From Nocardia sp. (GTDB taxonomy: Bacteria; Actinomycetota; Actinomycetes; Mycobacteriales; Mycobacteriaceae), in contig JAFMQT010000076.1 of the NCBI GenBank assembly GCA_017354515.1, forward strand, positions 1-12,918: DNA of 12,918 nt. The letters run 5' to 3'. The position numbers and the translations under genes were made by a program. Positions 1 through 6,669 of the stretch are shown here, one piece after another. The notes beneath the pieces are model-generated. The model ran no database searches, was not told the DNA's origin, and worked only from the letters and a program-made list of their open reading frames with translations. Position 1 is the stretch's first letter, and every line of letters starts with the position of its first letter.

Positions 1-186
1 CCTTCACAATTCGACAGTTCGACCGTCCGGCCGGAGGGATACTCCGCGACGGCCCGTTCAGCTTCGCCGATTCCTCGGCACACGACCAGTCCCCCGGCGG
101 CAATTGGGGATTACCCGAAGGACTGTGAACAATAGGCCTTCCAGAACTTCGGTCAGCGCATGGTCACAGTCAGAGCGTCGTCACAG
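1..186. other. Left-edge segment without an assignable gene
   Basis: No gene can be named here. On the plus strand two frames are open from the left edge, one ending in TGA at 126-128 and one in TAG at 133-135, so the tail of a rightward gene is possible. On the minus strand a frame is also open from about position 80 off the left edge. Third-position GC does not clearly favour any of these frames, and none of the short peptides resembles a family I recognise. A gene ending at 128 would be convergent with the dehydratase that ends at 187. I see no strong hairpin plus T-run between them. Confidence 0.3.
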
Positions 187-196
187 TCAGAGCGTG
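163..196. repeat. Tandem 17-bp near-perfect duplication over a stop codon
   Basis: GTCACAGTCAGAGCGT occurs at 163-178 and again at 180-195, followed by C and G respectively, so the period is 17 bp with one mismatch. The second copy contains the last codons and the TGA (187-189, minus strand) of the dehydratase gene; the first copy lies just past the stop. Because 17 is not a multiple of three, and the duplicated part is behind the stop, the protein is not lengthened. Confidence 0.85.
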
Positions 197-1137
197 GTCA
201 CGTCGGTATTGGCGCCGCACAGCACGATCACCGGCCGCACCCCCGGTTCGGGCACATAGGCCCCACTCATCACCGCGGCCAGCGCGGTTGCCCCCGCCGA
301 CTCGACCACCAGGCGGAATTCGCGCCACAGATATTCGCGGGCCATCACGATGGAGTCGTCATCCACGAGCACCGAGCCGACCCCGTATCGGAGCGCGGTG
401 TCCAGGGCGATATCGCCGATCCGCCCGGCACCCAGCGCGTCCGCGGTGATCGTGTCGATCGGTACGTCGACCGGCTGACCGGTGGACAAGGCCGCGCGCA
501 GCGTCGGGGCCCCTTCGGGTTCGACGCCGATCACGCGTGCACGTGGCCCCAGGGCGATCGCGACTCCGGCCATCAGACCACCCCCGCCGACCGCGACCAG
601 CACCGGCGGCCGGCCCCGGACCTGCCGCTCGATCTCGAGACCGATCACCCCCGCACCGGCGACCACCTGCGGCAGATCGTAGGCGTGCAGTTGCAGAGCA
701 TCCCGTTCGCCGGCGATCCGGTCGGCATACCGCTTGCATTCGGCATAGGAGGTGCCGTGCCACAGCACCTCGGCGCCGTATCCCCACATGGCCGCCACCT
801 TGGTGTGCGAGGCGGTTTCGGGAACCACGACCGTACAGGGCCGATCACGGAGCGTACAGGCCATCGCCGCGGCGATCCCGGCATTACCGCCCGAGGCGAT
901 CACCACCGGTCGTCCGTCGTCGGGGTGCTGTTTCAGCGCGTTCAGGCTGCCGCGCAGTTTGAATGTGCCGCTGTGCTGGAGATGTTCGAGTTTCAAGGTG
1001 ACCTCGACCGGGCCGTTCGGCCCGATCACCTCGGTGTGGAATACCGGGGTGACCCGGATTTCACGGCCGAGCCGGATCTGAGCGGCACGCACATCACCGC
1101 GATACAGACGAGGTGTCCGGGCCCGCGCCTCGGTCAC
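187..1137 (-). CDS. PLP-dependent threonine/serine dehydratase (316 aa)
   Basis: A cytosolic fold-type II PLP enzyme that most likely deaminates L-threonine or L-serine to 2-oxobutyrate or pyruvate. Visible motifs are the PLP-lysine segment HSGTFKLRGSLNA with Lys60, the substrate loop ASGGNAGIAAA (81-91), the phosphate-binding glycine loop VGGGGLMAGVA (183-193), a conserved ESAGATAL stretch (279-286), and CGAN near the C-terminus (307-310). At 316 residues there is no room for the C-terminal ACT-like regulatory domain of biosynthetic IlvA, so it resembles the short, unregulated or catabolic members. The start is GTG at 1135-1137; its first bases overlap the TGA of the upstream CopD/CtaG gene (GTGA), implying translational coupling. 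Substrate is not fixed by sequence; a related lyase or racemase of this fold is the main alternative. Confidence 0.88.
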   Translation of the reverse strand: MTEARARTPRLYRGDVRAAQIRLGREIRVTPVFHTEVIGPNGPVEVTLKLEHLQHSGTFKLRGSLNALKQHPDDGRPVVIASGGNAGIAAAMACTLRDRPCTVVVPETASHTKVAAMWGYGAEVLWHGTSYAECKRYADRIAGERDALQLHAYDLPQVVAGAGVIGLEIERQVRGRPPVLVAVGGGGLMAGVAIALGPRARVIGVEPEGAPTLRAALSTGQPVDVPIDTITADALGAGRIGDIALDTALRYGVGSVLVDDDSIVMAREYLWREFRLVVESAGATALAAVMSGAYVPEPGVRPVIVLCGANTDVTTL

Positions 1138-3170
1138 GGCTTGACCTGATGGTCGCGGCGGGCCAGTTCGGCGTACATCGCGTTGTACTCGGCGAGCGCG
1201 GCATCGTGGTCCCGGTCGGCGGCACGGTCGATCCGGGTGGCCGTGCGCTTATCGCTCCGCGACCACTGCACCAGCAGGGCCAGCATGACCAGCACCAGCG
1301 GGATCTCACCGCTGGCCCAGGCCAGGCCGCCGCCGGTGCGCTGATCGCCCAGCAGATCGTCGTTCCAGCCCAATCCGAGCCCCCGGTAGAACCATTCGCC
1401 GAGCACGGTGTTCATGCTCATCATCGCCACCCCGAAGAAGGCGTGGAACGGCAGGGATCCGAAAACCATGGCGACCTTGGCCAGCGGCTGCACCTGCCGA
1501 GGTTTGGGATCGATACCGAGGACCACCCAGTAGAACAGGTACCCCGACACCAGGAAGTGCAGATTCATCGCCAGGTGGGCCCCGTGCTGGCCGACCGTCG
1601 CATCGAAGATCCCGCCCAGATACAGCGCGTAGAAGCCGACGACGAAGAACGCCGTTGCCACCACCGGCTGAGTCATGAAGCGCGACACCGGATTATGCAC
1701 CGCGGCCAGGATCCATTCACGCGGTCCCGGCGGCGCGTTCCGGCCCGCCACCGGCAACGCCCGCAACGCCAGCAGCACCGGCCCGCCCAGCGCGAACAAC
1801 ACCGGCGCCAGCATCGACAGCAGCATGTGCTGGGCCATGTGCACGCTGAACATGGCCGGGGCGTAGCGGCCCACACCGGAACTGGTGGCGATCAGCAGAA
1901 CCGCGCATCCGCACAGCCAGGCCACCGTGCGCCCGACCGGCCATTTGTCTCCCCGTCGCCGCATCCGCCGCACCCCGGCCAGATACAACACGGCCAGCAC
2001 GATCGCGAGCGTGCCGAACATGATGTCGAACCGCCAGTCGAACAGAATGCGGCCCAAGGTCGGCGGTCCGGCGAGGTTGTAGCCGAGTTCGACCTCGGCC
2101 GGGGAGGGCACGCGCCGCAGATCCGGCGGCGGGGTACGGCCCAGCCCCACGGCCAGGCCGATGGTGGCCGCGAAGATCAAGATTTCGACTCCGGCGTAGC
2201 TGACCAGCGCCGACCGGTTCGGCGGCTGCTCCTGCAGGGCGGGCAGCGCGCGTCGGCGCTGGAAGAACCCCGCCACCCCGAGCAGGCACAACGCCACCGT
2301 CTTCGCGATGATCAGTCGGCCGTATGTGGTGCCCAGCAGATCACCCCAGGTGACCCGCACCCAGGCGTTGAGTACACCCGACACCGCCACCACCACGAAA
2401 GCGCAACTCGCCACCGCCGAGAATCGCCGGGCTGCCAGTGCGGTGTATTCGCCGTCGCGCATGGCGTAGGCCAGCACCGCGAACAACCCACCGGCCCACA
2501 CGGCCATCCCGACCAAGTGCAGGATCAGACTGTTGGTGGCCACGTCATGCGCACCGCCCGCCGAGGAGTGCCCGGTCAGCGCGATCGGCACCAGGCCCAG
2601 CACCGACCAGGCGAACAGCACCGGCGTCCATCCCCAGCGCAACGCCAGCCGGCATCCGATCGCCAGGACCACCGCCATGATCGCGGTCGCGCGCCACGAT
2701 CCCGCTACCGCGACCCGATCGATGGCGTGCCACACCTGATCCGGCTGTAATACCTTCCCCACCGGCTGGCCGGTGGTATCGGACAGTGTCAGCGGGATCA
2801 GCAGCAGCGAGGTCACCGCCCAGGACAGCGCGGCTGTACCGGCCCGGCGGAGGGCCCGGTAGCCGCCTACGTCGAGCAGGCCGTCCTGCTGCGGCGGACA
2901 CAGGAAGGCCGCGAACAACAGGGATCCGACCGCCACGGCCGCGGAGAAATCGGCGAGCGCGCGCACCACGGGCAGACCGTAGGTGGTCAGCGGCCCCGGA
3001 TCCGGAATCCCGAGCAGGGTCAGTGCCCGCGCGGCGGACAGTCCGACCACGATGGGCGCGACCAAAGCGGTAACCAGGATCGATACCACCACCAGCACCG
3101 GGAACGCCGACGCCTCGGACCGGACAACCCGGGCTTCGGGCTCAACGGCCGGATCCTGCGGTGAAGACAT
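1134..3170 (-). CDS. CopD/CtaG fusion membrane protein (copper handling, cytochrome oxidase assembly)
   Basis: A 678-residue polytopic membrane protein joining two modules. The N-terminal half (about 25-345) has many hydrophobic helices and a CopD-type copper-transport core with His201, His208 and His218 around TGHSS and HLVGMAVWAGGLF. The C-terminal half (about 375-640) is CtaG-like (caa3-type oxidase assembly factor), with FSVHMAQHMLLSMLAP (441-456), HGAHLAMNLHFLVSGYLFYW (529-548) and LPFHAFFGVAMMS (573-585); these histidines are plausible copper ligands. The same fusion is known in mycobacteria and Nocardia. The expected role is delivery of copper to cytochrome c oxidase across the plasma membrane. 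I chose the ATG at 3168-3170 over an upstream in-frame start at 3278 because the extra 36 residues are Arg/Pro/Gly-rich and unlike an N-terminus. No clear Shine-Dalgarno precedes 3170; a leaderless transcript is possible. The gene overlaps the dehydratase at 1134-1137. Confidence 0.9.
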   Translation of the reverse strand: MSSPQDPAVEPEARVVRSEASAFPVLVVVSILVTALVAPIVVGLSAARALTLLGIPDPGPLTTYGLPVVRALADFSAAVAVGSLLFAAFLCPPQQDGLLDVGGYRALRRAGTAALSWAVTSLLLIPLTLSDTTGQPVGKVLQPDQVWHAIDRVAVAGSWRATAIMAVVLAIGCRLALRWGWTPVLFAWSVLGLVPIALTGHSSAGGAHDVATNSLILHLVGMAVWAGGLFAVLAYAMRDGEYTALAARRFSAVASCAFVVVAVSGVLNAWVRVTWGDLLGTTYGRLIIAKTVALCLLGVAGFFQRRRALPALQEQPPNRSALVSYAGVEILIFAATIGLAVGLGRTPPPDLRRVPSPAEVELGYNLAGPPTLGRILFDWRFDIMFGTLAIVLAVLYLAGVRRMRRRGDKWPVGRTVAWLCGCAVLLIATSSGVGRYAPAMFSVHMAQHMLLSMLAPVLFALGGPVLLALRALPVAGRNAPPGPREWILAAVHNPVSRFMTQPVVATAFFVVGFYALYLGGIFDATVGQHGAHLAMNLHFLVSGYLFYWVVLGIDPKPRQVQPLAKVAMVFGSLPFHAFFGVAMMSMNTVLGEWFYRGLGLGWNDDLLGDQRTGGGLAWASGEIPLVLVMLALLVQWSRSDKRTATRIDRAADRDHDAALAEYNAMYAELARRDHQVKP

Positions 3171-3177
3171 ACTATTC

Positions 3178-3183
3178 AGCGTA
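3178..3183 (-). promoter_or_regulatory. Candidate -10 box for a leaderless CopD/CtaG transcript
   Basis: On the minus strand TACGCT fits the actinobacterial TANNNT -10 pattern and ends 7 nt before the A of the chosen ATG (3170). Transcription would then begin at or next to the start codon, which fits the lack of a ribosome binding site. No convincing -35 box is seen. This is inference from spacing only. Confidence 0.3.
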
Positions 3184-3294
3184 GTTCCGCGACGCCGCCG
3201 ACCGGCTTGCGGCCCCTCAACGCCCAGCCCACTGTGACGAGGGTGACACGGCCTCATCGCCCGGCCGACGACCGGCATCGACCCCCATGATCGC

Positions 3295-3300
3295 TATAAT
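3295..3300 (+). promoter_or_regulatory. Candidate -10 box of the tRNA-Arg promoter
   Basis: A perfect TATAAT stands out in GC-rich surroundings, 52 nt before the first base of the tRNA. Initiation near 3307 would give a 5' leader of roughly 46 nt, to be removed by RNase P. There is no good -35 match at 16-18 bp spacing. Confidence 0.6.
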
Positions 3301-3352
3301 CTAACCGCTGGACACGATGCCCGGACCCGGGCAGGGTGTTCGGTGCCGCCAT

Positions 3353-3426
3353 GCCTCCGTAGCTCAGTTGGATAGAGCAAGGGCCTTCTAATCCCTAGGT
3401 CGCAGGTTCGATTCCTGCCGGGGGCG
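3353..3426 (+). tRNA. tRNA-Arg, anticodon TCT
   Basis: A 74-nt cloverleaf can be folded by hand: acceptor GCCTCCG with CGGGGGC (one G-U pair), D stem GCTC/GAGC, anticodon loop CTTCTAA with TCT at 3387-3389, variable loop AGGTC, T arm GCAGG-TTCGATT-CCTGC, and discriminator G. The CCA end is not encoded. The anticodon stem AGGGC/TCCCT has a C-T mismatch at its loop-closing position (31-39); the other four pairs are good. It reads the AGA codon, which is rare in such a GC-rich genome. No T-rich terminator hairpin follows. tRNA-Arg genes are frequent phage and island integration sites, but no second copy of the 3' end is visible in this window. Confidence 0.93.
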
Positions 3427-3888
3427 CTTACCCACCCTGATGAGCGGAAATGCTGTCGGATTCAGAGATGCCCAGCCCGCACAGCGTTCAAACACGTAGG
3501 AACCTTTTCGCGTAGGTCCGGCCACAGGGCAGGGCCTGGATGACATCTCGAGGACCTCGAGACCGAGCTTCGCAGGGGCGACAAGTCACAGGGAATCATC
3601 GAATGTTTTGTCACCGTGCGAGACCCACTCGGCCGATCGCCGACATATGCGCTGGTCACTGTGAGTGCGTGCGAACCGGCTCCCGATAGGTCACACCGGG
3701 TGCCTTGCGAGTTGGCGCCAGATCGTTGACGGAATACGACTGTGTCGTCTGAAGTGAGTGACGAGCCTTCATCGGCTCAGCCGACCTTTCCATCGGTACC
3801 CAGTGCGCATCAGGCGTCGGCGCTGCGGTCATCCGGACCTCGACCGCACATCCGCTCGCCCCGGTTCGGTTCACGCGAAGGAGTACGT
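3427..3888. other. Intergenic region between tRNA-Arg and the esterase
   Basis: Some 460 bp with no supportable gene. Open frames of 65 and 72 codons on the minus strand (3462-3659 and 3656-3874) show no recognisable motif and no good ribosome binding site. The segment contains a 17-bp palindrome (3546-3562), a smaller palindrome TGGCGCCA at about 3714-3721 and a TTGACG hexamer at 3726-3731 without a fitting -10 box. It is a possible site of past integration or gene decay next to the tRNA, and must hold the promoter of the esterase. Confidence 0.5.
3546..3562. repeat. 17-bp perfect palindrome, 8-bp arms with single central base
   Basis: TCTCGAGG-A-CCTCGAGA is an exact inverted repeat. Its size and the one-base centre suit a dimeric regulator site (TetR- or GntR-like), about 330 bp upstream of the esterase start. 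As RNA it would be a poor terminator because no T-run follows. Function is not established by sequence. Confidence 0.5.
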
Positions 3889-4830
3889 ATGTCCGACGAG
3901 GATTTTCACCCTGATCTTCGCCTGGCTGCGCGATTCCTGCCGCGCGGCACGTCCCCCAATCACACCCGGATGCGGGTCATGCGTGCCCTCGAATCGATCC
4001 CGCGGCCGAGTAGCGTGCGGGCACAGGATCTGCGATTGGACGCCGGAATGAGCGTGCGGATCTACCGTCCTTCCGCGCACACCGGCCGGGGGCCTGCACT
4101 GTTGTGGATGCACGGCGGAGGCTATGTCATGGGATCGGCACGACAGGACGACCGATACTGCCGCCGCTTCGCCGATGCTCTGGGACTCACAGTGGTATCG
4201 GTGAATTATCGGCTGGCCCCTGAACATCCGTACCCGGCCGCGCTCGACGACTGCCGGACGGCATTCGATTACCTGGCCGGTCTGCCGGAGGTCGACCCCA
4301 CCCGCATCGCCGTCGGCGGGATGAGCGCCGGCGCCGGACTGGCTGCCGCACTCGCCATCGGGCTCCGCGACCAGGCCGCGATCACTCCGGCATACCAACT
4401 GCTCGTCTACCCGATGCTCGACGACCGGACCGGGCCCGCGCCGCATCCGCACGCGGATCATTTCCGATTGTGGGATCAGGCATCCAACATCTTCGGCTGG
4501 CGGTCGTATCTCGGCGACGTCGATCCGGCTATCGCTGTTCCTGCCCGGCAGACAGACCTGTCGGGACTGCCGCCCACCTGGATCGGTGTCGGCACCCTGG
4601 ACCTGTTCTACGACGAGGACCTCGACTACGCGCGCCGCCTGCGCGCCGCCGGAGTGCCCTGCGAATTCCACACGGTCGACGGAGCATTCCACGGGTTCGA
4701 CGAGATCATGCCGAACACGACCGTGGCACGCGAGTTCTTCACCGCACAGCACGCCGGATTGCGCGCGGCCCTGGCAATCGACCGACCACCGGACCCAGCG
4801 CTGCCGCCGGCCTCGCGCACCGATCACTGA
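3889..4830 (+). CDS. HSL-family alpha/beta-hydrolase (esterase/lipase), 313 aa
   Basis: A probably cytosolic carboxylesterase of the hormone-sensitive-lipase family. The oxyanion-hole motif HGGGYVMG lies at 75-82, the nucleophile elbow GGMSAGAG has Ser146, the acid is Asp238 in GVGTLDLF, and the base is His268 in DGAFHGF. The family stretch YRLAPEHPYPAALDDC (about 107-122) is intact. No signal peptide is seen. The start is ATG 3889, with GAAGGAG ending 7 bases upstream; an in-frame GTG at 3742 would add 49 residues that look non-coding. The P450 follows after 73 bp on the same strand, so the two are likely co-expressed or share a pathway. Similar enzymes in mycobacteria (LipN/LipI-like) cleave short acyl esters; the true substrate is unknown. 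Confidence 0.9.
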   Translation: MSDEDFHPDLRLAARFLPRGTSPNHTRMRVMRALESIPRPSSVRAQDLRLDAGMSVRIYRPSAHTGRGPALLWMHGGGYVMGSARQDDRYCRRFADALGLTVVSVNYRLAPEHPYPAALDDCRTAFDYLAGLPEVDPTRIAVGGMSAGAGLAAALAIGLRDQAAITPAYQLLVYPMLDDRTGPAPHPHADHFRLWDQASNIFGWRSYLGDVDPAIAVPARQTDLSGLPPTWIGVGTLDLFYDEDLDYARRLRAAGVPCEFHTVDGAFHGFDEIMPNTTVAREFFTAQHAGLRAALAIDRPPDPALPPASRTDH

Positions 4831-4861
4831 ACAACCACGCGCGCAACGACATCGCTCCGGC

Positions 4862-4878
4862 CGAACGCGGCGCGTTCG
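4862..4878. promoter_or_regulatory. 17-bp perfect palindrome upstream of the P450 (candidate operator)
   Basis: CGAACGCG-G-CGCGTTCG is an exact inverted repeat with 8-bp arms and a one-base centre. It ends 25 bp before the P450 start. It fits a dimeric repressor operator, or, as RNA, a 7-bp hairpin with a GGC loop just ahead of the ribosome binding site. It shares architecture, not sequence, with the palindrome at 3546-3562. Confidence 0.5.
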
Positions 4879-4903
4879 CTCCCCACCGAAAAGAGCTTCC
4901 GCA

Positions 4904-6202
4904 ATGACCATCGTTCACCACACACGAGGCACCGCCTCGGCGTTCAAACCACTGGCCTCGGCCGTGCAGATGAACCTCGCCGGCGCCATCCGGACCAGAC
5001 GGCGCGGGGTCCGCGGGTGGACCGGTGCGATCAACACCGACTACGACCCCCTCGATCCCGCCACCGCTGCCAACCCCTTCGCCGCCTACCGAGAACTCCA
5101 CCGAGGCGGACGGGTGCACTACAACCCCGCACGCGCCACCTGGATCGTGAGCCGCAACGCCGATGTCCGCGCCGCGCTCCGCGACACCGAGAAGATCACC
5201 AGCACCCAGGGCGTCACGCGGATACGCATGGCCGCCGACATCGTCGTACTCACCGACGGCGATCAGCACCTGCGCCTGCGTAAACAAGTCCAGCCCGGAT
5301 TCACCAAAGGCGCACTGGACAACTGGAGCACGATCGCCGACCGACTAGCCACCGAATGCGTCAGCGACCTGCTGGCCACCCCCGGCTCCGACGTCGTCCA
5401 ACGACTCGCGATACCACTGCCCCTGCGATTGATCGCGGGAATCCTCGGCGTCCCCGACACCGACATCGCCGACTTCCGACGCTGGTCCGAAGGCTGCGTC
5501 CGCATCATCAACTTCACCCTCACCCCGACCGGAATCGCCGACACCGCCCGATCGGTCCGCGCGGTGATGGCACTGCGCCGCTACCTCCTGCGCCAGCTGG
5601 CGACCGGCCACCTCAAAGGCTCGAACACCGTGCTCGGACGACTACTGGAATACAACACCGAAGGCGCTTTGACCGACAGCGACCTGTTCCACGTCGCGAT
5701 GCTTCTGCTCATCGCGGGCAACGAAACAACCACCAACCTGCTCGGCGGGATGTTCCACACGCTCGCGCACAACCCCGAACAATACGATCTCATCCGCGCC
5801 GATCCGGACCTGATCCCGCTCGCCGTCGAGGAACACCTGCGGTACACCAGCCCGCTGCAGAACCTCTACCGATACACCCGCACCGACTACGAGATCGGCG
5901 ACGTCACCATCCCCGCAGGATCGCGGGTACTGCTGTCCTTCGGCGCCGCCAACCGCGACCCGCACACATTCGAGACCCCCGACGAATACCGAGCGGACCG
6001 AAACCCTCGCTCGCACATAGCATTCGGATACGGGCCACATATGTGCCTCGGAGCCCCCCTCGCCCGCATGGAAGCCCAAGCAGTCCTGCGCGAACTCGTT
6101 CAGCGAGTCGCACGAATCTCCCCCGCCGGACCCGCCACATGGTCGACCAACAGCTCCCTCCGCGGCCCCACCACGCTGCCGATCCGACTCACCCCCGGAT
6201 GA
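4904..6202 (+). CDS. Cytochrome P450, bacterial soluble type (432 aa)
   Basis: A heme monooxygenase needing external ferredoxin and reductase, neither of which is encoded here. All hallmark motifs are present: I-helix oxygen-activation motif AGNETT (271-276), K-helix ExxR as E310-H-L-R313, and the heme loop FGYGPHMCLG (374-383) with ligand Cys381. A C-helix DGDQHLRLRKQV (118-129) is typical too. There is no membrane anchor; the N-terminus carries about 40 residues before the usual DPxxxxNPFAxYRxL segment, somewhat long. The start ATG 4904 has only a weak AAGAG upstream, so a later start is possible. Codon choice looks more C-ending and richer in CGA than in the mce genes. It lies 73 bp after the esterase and 51 bp before the SDR remnant. 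Family number and substrate cannot be read from the motifs. Confidence 0.93.
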   Translation: MTIVHHTRGTASAFKPLASAVQMNLAGAIRTRRRGVRGWTGAINTDYDPLDPATAANPFAAYRELHRGGRVHYNPARATWIVSRNADVRAALRDTEKITSTQGVTRIRMAADIVVLTDGDQHLRLRKQVQPGFTKGALDNWSTIADRLATECVSDLLATPGSDVVQRLAIPLPLRLIAGILGVPDTDIADFRRWSEGCVRIINFTLTPTGIADTARSVRAVMALRRYLLRQLATGHLKGSNTVLGRLLEYNTEGALTDSDLFHVAMLLLIAGNETTTNLLGGMFHTLAHNPEQYDLIRADPDLIPLAVEEHLRYTSPLQNLYRYTRTDYEIGDVTIPAGSRVLLSFGAANRDPHTFETPDEYRADRNPRSHIAFGYGPHMCLGAPLARMEAQAVLRELVQRVARISPAGPATWSTNSSLRGPTTLPIRLTPG

Positions 6203-6253
6203 ATGTCCAGTAACCGATCACATCACAGATATTCCGAGCGAGGAGTGGTTGCC

Positions 6254-6508
6254 ATGCCCGAACCCCGGACCGTCGTCATCACGGGTGCCTCTCGCGGGCT
6301 CGGACTCGCCTCGGCGGCGGAGGCCTACCGGCGCGAATGGCGGGTCGTCGCGGCCATGCGGTCGGTGCATACCGGCTTGGCCGCGCTGCGGGAGAAAATC
6401 GCTGTGCCGGTGGATGATTCGCGTCTGGTCGGGGTAGCCCTGCACCGTAGGACGCGCATGATGCTGGGGATTCCCGGGTATCGACGTCCGGTTCCGGATT
6501 CGGATTAG
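6254..6508 (+). pseudogene. Short-chain dehydrogenase/reductase remnant (84 codons)
   Basis: The first 60 residues look like a normal SDR N-terminus: strand RTVVIT, the cofactor motif TGASRGLG (10-17), a helix, then RVVAAMRS and DDSRLVGVAL. A full SDR would continue with a DLTD-type stretch, the NNAG motif and the YxxxK catalytic pair; instead the frame runs HRRTRMMLGIPGYRRPVPDSD and stops. None of the catalytic residues is present, against a family norm of about 250 residues. A large internal deletion joining N- and C-terminal ends is the simplest reading. The ribosome binding site AGGAG (6241-6245) before ATG 6254 is good, so the fragment may still be translated. It was probably the third gene of the esterase-P450 unit. 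Confidence 0.65.
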
Positions 6509-6512
6509 GAAA

Positions 6513-6530
6513 CAAATATTTGATCACGTG
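6513..6530. promoter_or_regulatory. Cluster of overlapping palindromes upstream of the mce locus
   Basis: CAAATATTTG (6513-6522), TGATCA (6521-6526) and CACGTG (6525-6530) are perfect palindromes sharing bases, in a segment clearly poorer in GC than its surroundings. Mce loci are often controlled by GntR/FadR- or TetR-type repressors, so an operator is plausible; no regulator gene is present in the window. Confidence 0.35.
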
Positions 6531-6594
6531 CTACCGTCTAATTCGTCCGATTCCCGATCTCATATTTTCCGGTCCCCACCACCGACACAACTTA

Positions 6595-6600
6595 TATGCT
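6595..6600 (+). promoter_or_regulatory. Candidate -10 box of the mce operon
   Basis: TATGCT in the AT-rich stretch ACTTATATGCT fits the TANNNT pattern and would start transcription near 6607, just before the AGGAG at 6614. No good -35 is seen at 17 bp, so the call rests on composition and position. Confidence 0.35.
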
Positions 6601-6624
6601 CGCCCAGAATTACAGGAGCCGGTT

Positions 6625-6651
6625 ATGTCGAATACCGAAACGTTCGAATAG
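6625..6651 (+). CDS. Eight-codon leader frame in phase with mceA, ended by UAG
   Basis: ATG at 6625 has an ideal Shine-Dalgarno, AGGAG at 6614-6618 with 6-nt spacing, and encodes MSNTETFE before TAG (6649-6651). Six further codons (HGGHGS) lead in the same frame to the mceA ATG at 6670, whose own upstream sequence has only a distant GGGGG. Both starts open with ATGTCGA and soon contain TTCGAA, like a local duplication. It may be a translated leader that feeds ribosomes to mceA by reinitiation over 18 nt, or the original mceA start inactivated by a nonsense mutation. Too short to have a protein function that can be judged. Confidence 0.5.
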   Translation: MSNTETFE

Positions 6652-6669
6652 CACGGGGGCCATGGATCC

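Noticed and set aside
1113..2750. 545-codon plus-strand open frame opposite the CopD/CtaG gene
   Set aside because: His/Arg/Gln/Pro-rich low-complexity translation without motifs; it mirrors the clearly coding minus strand.
3171..3278. 36-residue upstream extension of the CopD/CtaG protein
   Set aside because: Arg/Gly/Pro-rich peptide unlike a membrane protein N-terminus, and family members start near the chosen ATG.
3462..3874. Two small minus-strand open frames (65 and 72 codons) behind the tRNA
   Set aside because: No Shine-Dalgarno, no motif, and no convincing codon bias.
3742..3888. 49-residue upstream extension of the esterase from GTG 3742
   Set aside because: Ser/Pro-rich and without a ribosome binding site; GAAGGAG stands directly before ATG 3889.
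3871..4911. 346-codon minus-strand open frame opposite the esterase
   Set aside because: No family motif, while the plus strand has a full catalytic triad and a good ribosome binding site.
5356..6213. 285-codon frame within the P450 gene
   Set aside because: Arg/Pro/His-rich out-of-frame shadow; the P450 frame carries all hallmark motifs.
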